Shown here: positions 35,737 through 45,042 of the stretch, piece after piece
Numbering within the stretch: the stretch's first letter is position 1
How the letters are laid out: every line of letters begins with the position of its first letter
Assembly: GCF_021390515.1 (NCBI RefSeq)
Contig: NZ_JAJUXI010000004.1
Coordinates: 62,001 to 126,000 of the forward strand
Length of the DNA: 64,000 nt
From: Dyadobacter sp. CY326
GTDB taxonomy: Bacteria; Bacteroidota; Bacteroidia; Cytophagales; Spirosomataceae
Direction: 5' to 3'
Notes under the pieces: generated by a model
The model's database searches: none
What the model was told of the DNA's origin: nothing
The model's input: only the letters and a program-made list of their open reading frames with translations
Made by a program: the position numbers and the translations under genes

Positions 35737-36855
35737 TTATATTTTTAACAGCTTACTATAACCATTGACCATATTACTCAAACTGAAATTGTTTTCGTAA
35801 TGCGTGCGTGCGCCTGCGGCTAAGGCTTTTGCTAGGGCTGGATTGGATACAATGCTTTCTATCTTGTCCACCAGATCGTCCGCATTGCCACACTCGAATA
35901 AGAGGCCATTTTTTTTCGGAATAATAAATTCCTGAACTCCTCTCACGCGCGTTCCTAGAAAGATTAAGCCGTAGCCCATTGCTTCCAACATGGAGATACT
36001 CATTGCCTCACCCGTTGTGGACTGGATATAAATGTCAACATTCTGATAAAATGCCTTCATACTCGTTTTAGACAACAGTCCGTGAAACGCGACGTAAGGT
36101 CTGAGTTGGAGTTCATCTACCAGTTTTTCAATCTTCGCTCTGTTTGGGCCATCCCCGGCAATTTCAAAAATATATTTTATAGAACCCGATGCATTCAGCT
36201 TTGCAGTTGCCCGCAAGACTGTTTCAAAATCTTTGCAATCATCAAACCTGGCAGCCATCCCGAGCTTGATCGTTTGTTTGTTTGCAAGCGTTTCGGCGGA
36301 AGTGGTGCGTGCAGGAATATTTAATCCGTTAGGAACGACAACGAGTTTTCTTGCAAAAATCTTGGAAAGAGGACTCATTTTCTGCGAAAAACCTTCTGCG
36401 TATGCTTGTGAAGCGGGCACAACATATTCAAAAAACGCAAATCCAATATATGAATGTAAGTATTCCTTGATGCTCGTGAGATTGAGCGGATGTTGCTCAA
36501 TGGTGATGATATTTGACCGAAAGAAGTTGAGCAATTTATATGCTAGTATGCCAAAAATTGGCGCAGAAGAAGCTAGCAGTACATTTTTCGGTTTGTGTCG
36601 TTGAAGAAATCGAAAAACCTGAAATTCGGCAGGAAGGTCTATTTTCGGGCGCGTCTTTTTTGCAAAGTGATGATTTATTCCAAAAGAATTCAACTCATCG
36701 ATGTATCCTGAATTAACAGATTCGGTTTTGCCGTAAAAAATAAATATCGTGTCTTCTTTTGGTATATCTACGCCTCCTGCAAAATTTAACCCGACCTGCG
36801 TTGCTCCACTTAGCCCACTAAAACCTACAACAGCTAATTTTTTTGACTTAATCAT
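35737..36855 (-). CDS. GT4-family glycosyltransferase
   Basis: A 372-residue GT-B enzyme from the ATG at 36855 (MIKSKKLAVVGFSGLSG); a longer TTG start at 36900 seems unlikely. KLGMAARFDDCKDFETVL is the family motif at the domain boundary and TTGEAMSISMLEAMGYGLIF carries the two conserved Glu. It is the first gene after the DUF1501 terminator, so the following block of glycosyltransferase and precursor genes may have its own promoter in the 120 bp before it. Confidence 0.86.
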   Translation of the reverse strand: MIKSKKLAVVGFSGLSGATQVGLNFAGGVDIPKEDTIFIFYGKTESVNSGYIDELNSFGINHHFAKKTRPKIDLPAEFQVFRFLQRHKPKNVLLASSAPIFGILAYKLLNFFRSNIITIEQHPLNLTSIKEYLHSYIGFAFFEYVVPASQAYAEGFSQKMSPLSKIFARKLVVVPNGLNIPARTTSAETLANKQTIKLGMAARFDDCKDFETVLRATAKLNASGSIKYIFEIAGDGPNRAKIEKLVDELQLRPYVAFHGLLSKTSMKAFYQNVDIYIQSTTGEAMSISMLEAMGYGLIFLGTRVRGVQEFIIPKKNGLLFECGNADDLVDKIESIVSNPALAKALAAGARTHYENNFSLSNMVNGYSKLLKI

Positions 36856-36975
36856 TAAAGAAATAAGGCGAATGTGTGTAAAAAGAACTTCTAATTGCAA
36901 AAATAGCCAATAGACTTTAAATTGACGTGACGAAACTCAAATTAAGTGTGTAACCTATTGATCAATACGCAAAAA

Positions 36976-37001
36976 ATGCAATCTGTAAGTGCAGACTGCA
37001 T
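36976..37001 (-). terminator. Terminator after the DUF1501 gene
   Basis: A 10-bp stem with one A-C mismatch (36976-36985 with 36992-37001) and a 6-nt loop. On the minus strand it is followed by TTTTTT. It lies 44 bp past the DUF1501 stop codon. Confidence 0.75.
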
Positions 37002-37045
37002 TCGGAGGATAAAGGAGAGTTATTGTGGTATACGCATTCAAAAAA

Positions 37046-38572
37046 TCATCCGGTTCTGGTAACGCTGATTTTCCCCAAAAATTTTAGTTCTGCTCCGCTC
37101 TCGACTTGAATGTTTTTAATGGTAATGTTCTGGCCGAGTGTCACCTTATGCCCAGTGTTGATTTTTACGTAATCTTTGGGGCCGGGCATTCTATTGGATG
37201 ACCAAACGGCGCGATCGGGCCAAGAACCTGAGGAAACCGTTTCGATCGTATCGGAGAAAAGGGATGTCGTTCTATAATTTCCAAACAACATAGCATCTGT
37301 GGCGCTTTTACTATTGCCAAACCAATCGTTGAGGATGTCAGAATAGATCCTCCGAAAGTCAATTTGCATTTTGATATCCTGACTTTTGCTTGAATTCGGA
37401 ACTAATGGCTCCATGTCATTGGTGAGGTCCGGATTGGTTCCTACCAATTGTCTTTTGATTCCGGTCCCGAAAACGAACATTGGTGCAGCAACACCGTGAT
37501 CTGTTCCTTTGGATAAATTAGAATTTGCTCGTCTCCCAAAATCTGAAAAAGTCATTCCGACCACTTTATCCTCAATTCCTTGAAGCTTCAAATCATTTTG
37601 AAAGGCCGAAATACCCTCAGAAAGCTTCTTCAACAAAAGCGCATGAGGGCCATCCGTTGTGGACGTTCCCACCTGAGCAGCGTGTGTATCAAAGCCGCCC
37701 ATTTCTACAAAGTAAATTTTAGATTGCAAGCCGCCATGTATAAGGCGCGCAACGATTTTCAATTGCTCGGAAAGGTCGTTTACTCCAACCGGCGTAGGAT
37801 ACGCAGCTAAATTTTGTCCTGCATCAGCTGCTTTCTTGATCTGGGCCGAATATCCGATTGAAAGGATTTGCTGCTGCTTTATAAAGCTTACCAAATCTCC
37901 GGCATCACAACACGGAAGGCCGCTTGACTCAACACTTCCCAACGTTCCCATCATTTGATGAAATTTCGAAGGATCTTCGAATGAAATACTTACGGGTTGC
38001 ACGCGCCCTTTGAGTGCAACTGCATCAACATAGCCAATCTGAATTGCAAGCGGATCTGGCATTGCCGGACTTGGGTAATTAGCCGGATAATTTGGAAATC
38101 TTCCTTCGAGGTAACGGGCCGCCCATCCGGTTTCGGAATACTTATTAGCGTCAACCCCAGTCATCCATATGTCCGTTGACCTGACATGTGATTGGTTAGG
38201 ATTTGGATATGAAACAGAATGAATGATTCCAAGCTTTCCCTCATCATACAAGGCTTTCATGCCTGTCATTACAGGGTGGAAACCCGTCTCTGCATTTCCG
38301 GAAAGTTTTAAGACCTGATTTTCGGGAATTGCGATATTGCTTCTTAGGTTATAGTATTTAGAATATTGATCTAGCGGAATTACTGTATTCAATCCATCAT
38401 TTCCTCCGTTCAAATATATCACCACCAGACATCTATCACCAACAGCTGCATTGGTATCGAGTATTGACTTTACCAGCGGCGAGTCGTCGGCTAGGCTGCT
38501 AATACCCATGCCACTTAAAGTAAGGGGCAGAAGCATTGAAGTTGTTGAAGCTATAAATTCTCTCCTTTTCAT
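37046..38572 (-). CDS. DUF1501-family exported protein with C-terminal beta-rich tail
   Basis: A 508-residue protein that starts with a Tat-like signal (KRREFIAS, then hydrophobic MLLPLTLSGM). DUF1501 motifs are VVIYLNGGNDGLNT, GFDTHAAQ, FSDFGRRANSN and GTDHGVAAPMFVFG, which parallel the metal-binding points of alkaline-phosphatase/sulfatase folds. The last 60 residues form a separate module: WPDRAVWSSNRMPGPKD, then VKINTGHKVTLGQNITIKNI, similar to short beta-helix repeats on Bacteroidota surface proteins. The function of DUF1501 is not established. The DUF1800 gene is 9 bp upstream. Confidence 0.88.
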   Translation of the reverse strand: MKRREFIASTTSMLLPLTLSGMGISSLADDSPLVKSILDTNAAVGDRCLVVIYLNGGNDGLNTVIPLDQYSKYYNLRSNIAIPENQVLKLSGNAETGFHPVMTGMKALYDEGKLGIIHSVSYPNPNQSHVRSTDIWMTGVDANKYSETGWAARYLEGRFPNYPANYPSPAMPDPLAIQIGYVDAVALKGRVQPVSISFEDPSKFHQMMGTLGSVESSGLPCCDAGDLVSFIKQQQILSIGYSAQIKKAADAGQNLAAYPTPVGVNDLSEQLKIVARLIHGGLQSKIYFVEMGGFDTHAAQVGTSTTDGPHALLLKKLSEGISAFQNDLKLQGIEDKVVGMTFSDFGRRANSNLSKGTDHGVAAPMFVFGTGIKRQLVGTNPDLTNDMEPLVPNSSKSQDIKMQIDFRRIYSDILNDWFGNSKSATDAMLFGNYRTTSLFSDTIETVSSGSWPDRAVWSSNRMPGPKDYVKINTGHKVTLGQNITIKNIQVESGAELKFLGKISVTRTG

Positions 38573-38581
38573 AACGTCGTG

Positions 38582-40204
38582 TTAAAAAATATGATACTCA
38601 GCCATCCTCATCATGTATCGCATCACCAAACCACCCCGCCACATGACTGCATTCTTATTATTAATGTTATTAGGATCATTCCGAAGGTTCGTCATTTCCC
38701 TTGTAAACGTGCTCCTGGGAAGGCTTTTCATCATAATTGTATCAATCAGAAAATTTTTCTGAGGGGCAGTTAAGTCGAATGCGAAGAGATTTTTCGACAA
38801 TTCTTCAAACACAAGTTCGCACGTAATGGATGGAGTATTTGCCACGTCAGAAAAGTTGGGTTGCAGTGACTTTATCCAGGCTAGGAAGTCGATTCCAATC
38901 AACTTTCCGGGTTTGTACTCAATGTATGGGTGGACAAACTTGTCAATTTGAACTCCACGAATTCCTAAGGCATTTCCGTTGATCCAATTTTTGGAATAGC
39001 CAGTCTGGTAATAAGCAATTGAGCCAAAAACCAGAGGCTGATTTAATAAGTCTAGTTGTAAACCAGCCATATTCCAGTGCACAAACTCCATCATCTTGCG
39101 AAAAGCAACATAATCGGTTGTTTTGTCTGGGATTTCCTGTCCAAAAAATCTAACCATGCCAATTGCGAATTCGGTAGGAGATTTGATAATTGCGCCCACA
39201 TTGCTTTCCTGGTAAAAAATTTCGCTGGAAAGCAATTTTTCTAACACTGGCTGGATTGCAAAGTTGTTTGCAGGACTTGCGAAAAAAGAGGCAAGCGGAC
39301 TTATAACATTATTTTCAATCTCTTGTGTAACATTAGGATTGACATACCATCGATATAGCTTTCTGCAAATGTGTTTCGATGACTCAGAATGCCTTAACAA
39401 CATATCAATCAGCTCTGCTAGCTCGCTATCACCCGCCGAAGCGTCAAATCGTCCCTGAATTACTGTGTTGTTATAATACGAGGAAAAGGTCTTATTGGCA
39501 GTGTCATGCCTGGCCGCGGTGAAACCAGAACTAAAAGTGTTCACGTCACTGAAAACCTGCCAACCGGTAAGCACTCTCGCAGCTTCCTTTACATCGTCTT
39601 CTGTATAATTTTTTTGACCTGCGAAGTTTTTTTCGCCTACCACAAAGAGCTCTTGAAGTTCCCTGGCATAATTCTCGTTTGGAGAAACCTTCTGATTGAC
39701 ATTGCCATTTTGAAAAAGCAACATTCCGGGATCTTTGGTTATTTCGATCATGAGATTCCGAAAACTGCCTAAGCCCTTGCTTCTGAGCAGCGTAAGGAAT
39801 TTGTATGATATGCGGTAATCACCAATTGTCCCTTGTCCTACAATAAAATGATTTTGCCAGAAAGCAGTAAGTTTTTCCAAAATAGAAGGATTTCCATTTT
39901 GTTCACACATTAATCCGACCCACCAGTAACGGAGAAAAATGTTGAATGCGACTCTCCGCTGCGTGCTATACGGTAAGTTCAAAAACTGTTGACCTGCTGT
40001 GGGTTGTGTTTCATCATAGTCTATCGGCGGAGGCGGAGAAGCTGTAAAACTAACGTTAGCTGAAAGCCTAGCAACAGCCTGAGCTGGCGTAAGGCCCGTA
40101 AAATCTACGATTTCTTGCCTGGTCGGCCCCATTGTTGCTCTCCTAAGTAAATGAGCAGCGGTGTGAGCTGTTAACGGGACAGTGTATGTATCTAGATATG
40201 GCAT
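38582..40204 (-). CDS. DUF1800-family protein
   Basis: A 540-residue protein with the full set of family motifs: AHLLRRATMGPTRQEI near the N-terminus, LTAFWQNHF, NENYARELQELFVVG, AARVLTGWQ and the HWNMAGLQ-like segment before a conserved NG stretch. The family pairs with DUF1501 across bacteria and is of unknown function. No signal peptide is evident, while its partner has a Tat-like one, so it may be carried out with DUF1501 as a folded complex. This is an inference. The pair sits between two terminators. Confidence 0.88.
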   Translation of the reverse strand: MPYLDTYTVPLTAHTAAHLLRRATMGPTRQEIVDFTGLTPAQAVARLSANVSFTASPPPPIDYDETQPTAGQQFLNLPYSTQRRVAFNIFLRYWWVGLMCEQNGNPSILEKLTAFWQNHFIVGQGTIGDYRISYKFLTLLRSKGLGSFRNLMIEITKDPGMLLFQNGNVNQKVSPNENYARELQELFVVGEKNFAGQKNYTEDDVKEAARVLTGWQVFSDVNTFSSGFTAARHDTANKTFSSYYNNTVIQGRFDASAGDSELAELIDMLLRHSESSKHICRKLYRWYVNPNVTQEIENNVISPLASFFASPANNFAIQPVLEKLLSSEIFYQESNVGAIIKSPTEFAIGMVRFFGQEIPDKTTDYVAFRKMMEFVHWNMAGLQLDLLNQPLVFGSIAYYQTGYSKNWINGNALGIRGVQIDKFVHPYIEYKPGKLIGIDFLAWIKSLQPNFSDVANTPSITCELVFEELSKNLFAFDLTAPQKNFLIDTIMMKSLPRSTFTREMTNLRNDPNNINNKNAVMWRGGLVMRYMMRMAEYHIF

Positions 40205-40557
40205 GGCACGCTGAAAATGGTTTTTAACCTACCGGTGATTTTGTAAAGCTAAATTATTCTAATATGTTGTTTGATTTTATTTGATATAAAAGTACAATTA
40301 TTTCTACAAAATTGTGCATTGTTAATCTTTTCCGTCTCGTTTTTGCCAAAGGTTTTTCAAAAGGCTATCACTGAGGCGTTCCAGAGCATTAACTGGCTTT
40401 CGAATAGCGAGTTGTTGCTAGGCACATTATAGTATGACTTGAAGATTGATGACGATCGTCAGCAAGTGTCTCAGAATGGAAAAGATGTTGTCATAAACAC
40501 TTAAAGCTCCACAGGGAGCTTTAAGTGTTTATAGTTTGACAAACCAACTTTTTAGAA
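40205..40557. other. Gene-free intergenic region, 353 bp
   Basis: A+T-rich DNA between the DUF1800 gene and the fucosidase-like gene with no convincing reading frame on either strand. It holds the 18-bp hairpin at 40493-40532 and, on its left side, presumably the promoter of the DUF1800/DUF1501 pair, though no TAnnTTTG match was found. Confidence 0.6.
40493..40532 (-). terminator. Strong hairpin after the fucosidase-like gene
   Basis: A perfect 18-bp stem (40493-40510 with 40515-40532) and a 4-nt ACAG loop, 26 bp past the stop. The distal arm ends in GTTTAT on the minus strand, a short U-rich end rather than a long tract. Confidence 0.75.
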
Positions 40558-42837
40558 TTAAAATATTCCAATGCTGCCAATAAGAGCAGCATTGCCTGGC
40601 TGGTTGGGGCCATCCGGTTTTAATATTTTAAGGAAGACAAATCGGGCACTGGTCGGATTAAAGTTGATCTCTACATGTGTGGCATTGTTGTTTTCTTTGC
40701 CGCCAACTTGAGTGGGTTCATTCATAGTTTTTCCAACATCCACGCGCAGACTTGTCGCGTAGCCATTGTTATGAAAATCCACTACCACTTTTTTGATCAT
40801 CCGGTCTTTCAAAAGGTCAATAACAGTTACGAATTGATAGTCACCGCTTGCCTGTGCATAGGAATTGGAATCGCCATCGGTGGCATTGAAAGCATAATAA
40901 ATAGCAGCATTTGGATTCAGTATTTTCCCCGATTTCGAATGTTGAAACCAGATAGGCTTGCCTAAGGCAATATTACCCGTTTTATTTTCGGCCAATGTGT
41001 ACTTAAAGTTTATCAGCTGACCTATTCCATCCTGAACTACTGGTTTCCTGTCACCGTTGGGGTTTAAGATCATGTTTCCCAGTATTGTAAAGTCAGGACT
41101 CGTTGGATTTTGTTTAAATGTGTGCGCGTAATATTCATCTGCTTGATTTTCCTTAAATGCGACATAGTAGGTCATTCCTGCTTTCAGGATGAGCGGAGGA
41201 ATTTCAGCATATTGAAATCCATTCTCTTCTTTATCATCTCTTTTCAAAACATCTGACAGAATCGGAAAGTCATTCCAATATTTCTTGATCAACAGCTCAT
41301 GGTCTCTGCTCGTGCCGGAGAACTTCCTCCCTATTGCATTAACAATCATGTCCTTTTCCCCGACAGTAAAATACATTCCTCTGTAATAGTTGCTGGTTTC
41401 CTTTGCCGTGCTGTTCTCGGCAGCAGCGCGGGCATTTGCAGCTGATGCTGCAACTTTTTTGCTAACAGGCGCTGCGATAACGCTCGTCTTCTGCTGACCA
41501 ATTTGGCCCTTAGCCGACGAATGTATCCTCGCAGAAAAATGAGCTGTTCTCACAAAATTATTTGTACCTGATGCCTTATTTCGAATACTTGCTTTTACGA
41601 ATGCTCCGATTTTTTTCAGTGGTTCTTTATAAGCTGGATGGATGACTTCACCAGACGGCGGAACAGGCCAGTTGAGCATATAAGTCGCTCCCGCCGCCCA
41701 ATTATCTTTGATATTTTTTATGATCGCGTCCGTAGATTTGGCCGGCGTATGCGGAATGCCTTGGGACGTTTGCCATGAAAAACTAGTGTCCAAAATATTC
41801 ACAGCCTGAATTGCCATCTTTTTTTGCATGATGCACGGTACAGCGGTAATCAAAGTTGTAGGATGTAATGTGCCTGCACTTCCTTCAAAAAGAACAACAT
41901 CGATCAGAGGATATTTCCAAAGGTTACCTGGCGCGGCTGTACCAGGGTTTACTGCGATTGTTATAAAAGGGTTATTATGACGAACGATCGGAGCGATTTC
42001 ATCCCAAGGAAAAAAATCAGGCTCAATGGCTCCTTTTTCATATAAACTTGGATCGGTGGCACCCACATCGATCCATAATCCGTCGATATCCATGAGTGAG
42101 AGTTCCCGTATCAGACCAACATTCCTCTTATGCCAACCTGAAACATTGCTGGGATCCGCATTTTTTGCATCCCGGCCATTTGCTATACTGTCAGGAGCAA
42201 AATATACCTCTATCATGATGCCGCCTGCTCGACACGCGGTGATTAGCTCTTGCAAATAATTTCTTTTTGTCTTGAATTCTTTTTGTGTGGGGGTCGTTGA
42301 CGGCCACATTCGGACCGAATCGCCAGAAAACGCGCTGTAATTCAGGATTCCGCATCCCATGTCTTTGATGGCCTTTACCCACTCATTAGCATTGAATTTT
42401 GTAGTTCTTGCTTCAAATACGGGTATATTTTCAGCCCCTACCAATCTTGGCTCAGACATCATGCCACAATTAAGGTAAGCGCCGAACTTTGCTTTAACCA
42501 TACGTTGGGCCCTGAATGGGTGGACAACAAATGTTAGTGCTTTGGTTGCAGATTCTTTTCCTGAAACAACTTTTACAACAAAATTGTACGTGCCTTCCTT
42601 CAACGGAGTGCCGAAAATTCGGCCGTTAGAATACATAGACAGACCTGGGGGCAAAGTGCCATTCAAAATCTCCCATGCGTAACCCGAGCCGCCTTCCGCG
42701 GCGAGTTGAAAAAAATCCAGTTTTGCAGTGGGAGACCACGACTCATAAGGCATATTATCAGCAAATGCAGGATAAATCGCATTTGCTCTATCTTCTAAAT
42801 AATTTTTACTGGAAGTAGTCGTGATTTTGAGAGCCAT
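40558..42837 (-). CDS. Alpha-L-fucosidase-like protein with Ig-like and discoidin-like domains
   Basis: A 759-residue multidomain protein. Residues about 40-105 are a putative-Ig domain (LPPGLS 63-67 region, GRIFGTPLKEGTYNF). Residues about 115-420 resemble the GH29 TIM barrel: NEWVKAIKDMGCGILNY, the strand AGGIMIEVYFAPDS and, around Asp257, IDGLWIDVGA, where GH29 has its nucleophile. An Ala/Ser-rich linker (about 443-485) follows, and the last 100 residues look like a coagulation-factor 5/8 carbohydrate-binding domain. No signal peptide or lipobox is seen, odd for such a protein. Activity and substrate are unproven. Confidence 0.72.
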   Translation of the reverse strand: MALKITTTSSKNYLEDRANAIYPAFADNMPYESWSPTAKLDFFQLAAEGGSGYAWEILNGTLPPGLSMYSNGRIFGTPLKEGTYNFVVKVVSGKESATKALTFVVHPFRAQRMVKAKFGAYLNCGMMSEPRLVGAENIPVFEARTTKFNANEWVKAIKDMGCGILNYSAFSGDSVRMWPSTTPTQKEFKTKRNYLQELITACRAGGIMIEVYFAPDSIANGRDAKNADPSNVSGWHKRNVGLIRELSLMDIDGLWIDVGATDPSLYEKGAIEPDFFPWDEIAPIVRHNNPFITIAVNPGTAAPGNLWKYPLIDVVLFEGSAGTLHPTTLITAVPCIMQKKMAIQAVNILDTSFSWQTSQGIPHTPAKSTDAIIKNIKDNWAAGATYMLNWPVPPSGEVIHPAYKEPLKKIGAFVKASIRNKASGTNNFVRTAHFSARIHSSAKGQIGQQKTSVIAAPVSKKVAASAANARAAAENSTAKETSNYYRGMYFTVGEKDMIVNAIGRKFSGTSRDHELLIKKYWNDFPILSDVLKRDDKEENGFQYAEIPPLILKAGMTYYVAFKENQADEYYAHTFKQNPTSPDFTILGNMILNPNGDRKPVVQDGIGQLINFKYTLAENKTGNIALGKPIWFQHSKSGKILNPNAAIYYAFNATDGDSNSYAQASGDYQFVTVIDLLKDRMIKKVVVDFHNNGYATSLRVDVGKTMNEPTQVGGKENNNATHVEINFNPTSARFVFLKILKPDGPNQPGNAALIGSIGIF

Positions 42838-42954
42838 AAGAATCAGTTCAAAGCTGGTTTAGAATATAAGGTTATGAATGCTATCCGGCGATTACCAATT
42901 ATAGCATCATTGAAATGTAAGGAGAGAGGATGTATTTGAAAAGGCGAAGAATGC

Positions 42955-44319
42955 TTAACTATTGCTGGCTTGTTTATAGGCCCAACCCAACAAGATGACA
43001 TATATAAGTTTTGTTGCTACATAGGATACTACCAGAAAGAGTAGCGACCAGAAAATGAAGTTCGTAAACACATTAATATCGTCAATTAATGAAGGGGCTT
43101 GATAAGCGAATATCACTGCTACTAGATAGCTGAAATAGGACACTTGATATGGATTTATTTGCCGGAAAGTATTCCTTATAAAGCCGATAAATAGTCCGAT
43201 TGCCAATGAATAGAAAGGTGCTCCATTCAATCCAAAGAAATGCAAGGCTAAATAATTGTGCCGCGCATTTGGTCCGCCGCCTTCGAGAGCGTTTGTATAA
43301 TATTCAAAAATATCGCTTCCTATCAAACGAGGGGGAGTAATTGCAAACCCTAAATTCTTCAAAATGCTGCCCCAGCCGGGGTAAAAAGCATATTTAAAAA
43401 ACGAGGATTCGCTTAGGCCGGCCATGATCTCGTCATTGTATCCGAGGAGAAATATGTCACCGCTCGCAAGTAGCCGTAGATAAACCTGCTGAGCAGCAGT
43501 AGCTGGATTAGCACCCACCTTAATCATAATTACTGCGATAGGGAAACTCATCAGAATAATCAGAAAGGGAAGCGACACCTTTATTTTTTGTATTTTACCA
43601 GCGTTGATTAACGGATACGAAATAATAAAGTACAAGAAAACAAACGTCAGGATGGAAGACTTTGAACCACTCGTAAGCACGCCAAATAGTAGAACGAGCA
43701 AGCTCACAATTTCGAACACAGTCCAGCTTCTTTTTAAGACTATTCGTTTATAGAATAAGACAGACGTCATAATGATCCGGTACGAAGCGACGAAGGTTCT
43801 TAAAATTCCGTGGTCGCCGAATGCTGATGCGTGGTTTTCCTCCTGACTAAATATAATTATCCCAACCGTCGCTATGGAGATAAATTCAACGACAATGTAA
43901 GTACAGCTGATCAGGAACGCAAATACATCAAACTCACTCACAATTTGTGCGTCGCTAACGTCATCAAAAGGGGATTTACTTGGCGAAAGTTTCAAAACCG
44001 GAAGATACATTGAAAGCAGAAACCCTACTATGAGGCCAATTTCTGTAGTAATGAAAGAATTGAGATACAAGGGTTTAAGGCTTCCCTGATAATTTAACAG
44101 CCATACGCAAAATGCTCCTCCAACAAGATTAATTATTGAATAAAACATCGGATCTAAAATACCCCAAAATACTTTCCAATATAGCACCAAATAAATGGCT
44201 ATAAACAGGAGATACATGGCAGCGTAAAACTCCAGTTGATCAAAAACCAAATAAAAAAGTTCTGATGCTCTCAATGTCTCATTTTCTTTTTTACTCCGGC
44301 TATTTCTCTGCGCGCCCAT
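42955..44319 (-). CDS. O-antigen/exopolysaccharide polymerase (Wzy-like)
   Basis: A 454-residue protein with about 11-12 membrane segments and a large periplasmic loop that contains YYTNALEGGGPNARHNYLALHFFG, in the position of the Wzy catalytic loop. Wzy polymerases are very divergent in sequence, so the call rests on topology, size and its place among glycosyltransferases and a flippase. The start is ATG 44319, overlapping the upstream GT2 gene by 49 bp; alternatively a TTG at 44271 would overlap its stop as TTGA. Confidence 0.78.
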   Translation of the reverse strand: MGAQRNSRSKKENETLRASELFYLVFDQLEFYAAMYLLFIAIYLVLYWKVFWGILDPMFYSIINLVGGAFCVWLLNYQGSLKPLYLNSFITTEIGLIVGFLLSMYLPVLKLSPSKSPFDDVSDAQIVSEFDVFAFLISCTYIVVEFISIATVGIIIFSQEENHASAFGDHGILRTFVASYRIIMTSVLFYKRIVLKRSWTVFEIVSLLVLLFGVLTSGSKSSILTFVFLYFIISYPLINAGKIQKIKVSLPFLIILMSFPIAVIMIKVGANPATAAQQVYLRLLASGDIFLLGYNDEIMAGLSESSFFKYAFYPGWGSILKNLGFAITPPRLIGSDIFEYYTNALEGGGPNARHNYLALHFFGLNGAPFYSLAIGLFIGFIRNTFRQINPYQVSYFSYLVAVIFAYQAPSLIDDINVFTNFIFWSLLFLVVSYVATKLIYVILLGWAYKQASNS

Positions 44320-45023
44320 AAATATGCACTGGGCAGTGATCCGAAGTTGTTTTTAATTATATCAATGATGTCTGCATTATATTGTTCATCAACGTTTGTT
44401 GAGCTGCTGCCTTGATCATTATAGACAGCAATTACTTTCGAGATGTATTTGAACGAATTCTTTGAAGATGCGTATAATTCGAGGTTATAGACATGGTCTG
44501 CAAAGTACTTATACTTAGTTTGATACTCCTTTTCCTTGTAAACTGATTTGGGATAAAATATAGCCTGATGAGAAATATTGCAAAGCAAAAGCTTATACAA
44601 ATTGACCCTTCCATTGTAAAGCCTTTTGCTGCTTTTTAGATAAATATCGCCGTAATAGATTGTGTCAGCCTCATTGAAATGTTGAACCATGTCTTCAATG
44701 GTAGACGGTGTCATTATCACATCATCGGCTCCCAAAAAGTACACCCAATCGCCCTTTGCATAGCCAAGGGCTTTGTTCATTGCATCATATATTCCACTAT
44801 CTTTTTCACTGACGAACACTGACAAATTTGAACGGTAGTTACGAAGAATCTCCAAAGTTCCGTCAGTAGAAGCTCCATCTATAACAACGAATTCAATGTT
44901 ACTGTATGTCTGCTCAACAACACTTTTTATTGTATACTCCAACGTAGCAGCCGCATTGTATGTTACTGTGATAATAGAGATTAATGGAGCTCGCGGGTCG
45001 GTCATAATAATAGACACAGTCAA
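44271..45023 (-). CDS. GT2-family glycosyltransferase
   Basis: A 250-residue GT-A enzyme with ISIITVTYNAAATLEYTI at the N-terminus, FVVIDGASTDGTLEIL (first Asp motif), SEKDSGIYDAMNKAL and the metal-binding FLGADD. It matches the short WcaA/WbbL-like type. Met7 (45005) is an alternative start. The gene overlaps the polymerase gene downstream. Confidence 0.9.
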   Translation of the reverse strand: MTVSIIMTDPRAPLISIITVTYNAAATLEYTIKSVVEQTYSNIEFVVIDGASTDGTLEILRNYRSNLSVFVSEKDSGIYDAMNKALGYAKGDWVYFLGADDVIMTPSTIEDMVQHFNEADTIYYGDIYLKSSKRLYNGRVNLYKLLLCNISHQAIFYPKSVYKEKEYQTKYKYFADHVYNLELYASSKNSFKYISKVIAVYNDQGSSSTNVDEQYNADIIDIIKNNFGSLPSAYLWARREIAGVKKKMRH

Positions 45024-45042
45024 ATGTCACTCATGTTAAGAT

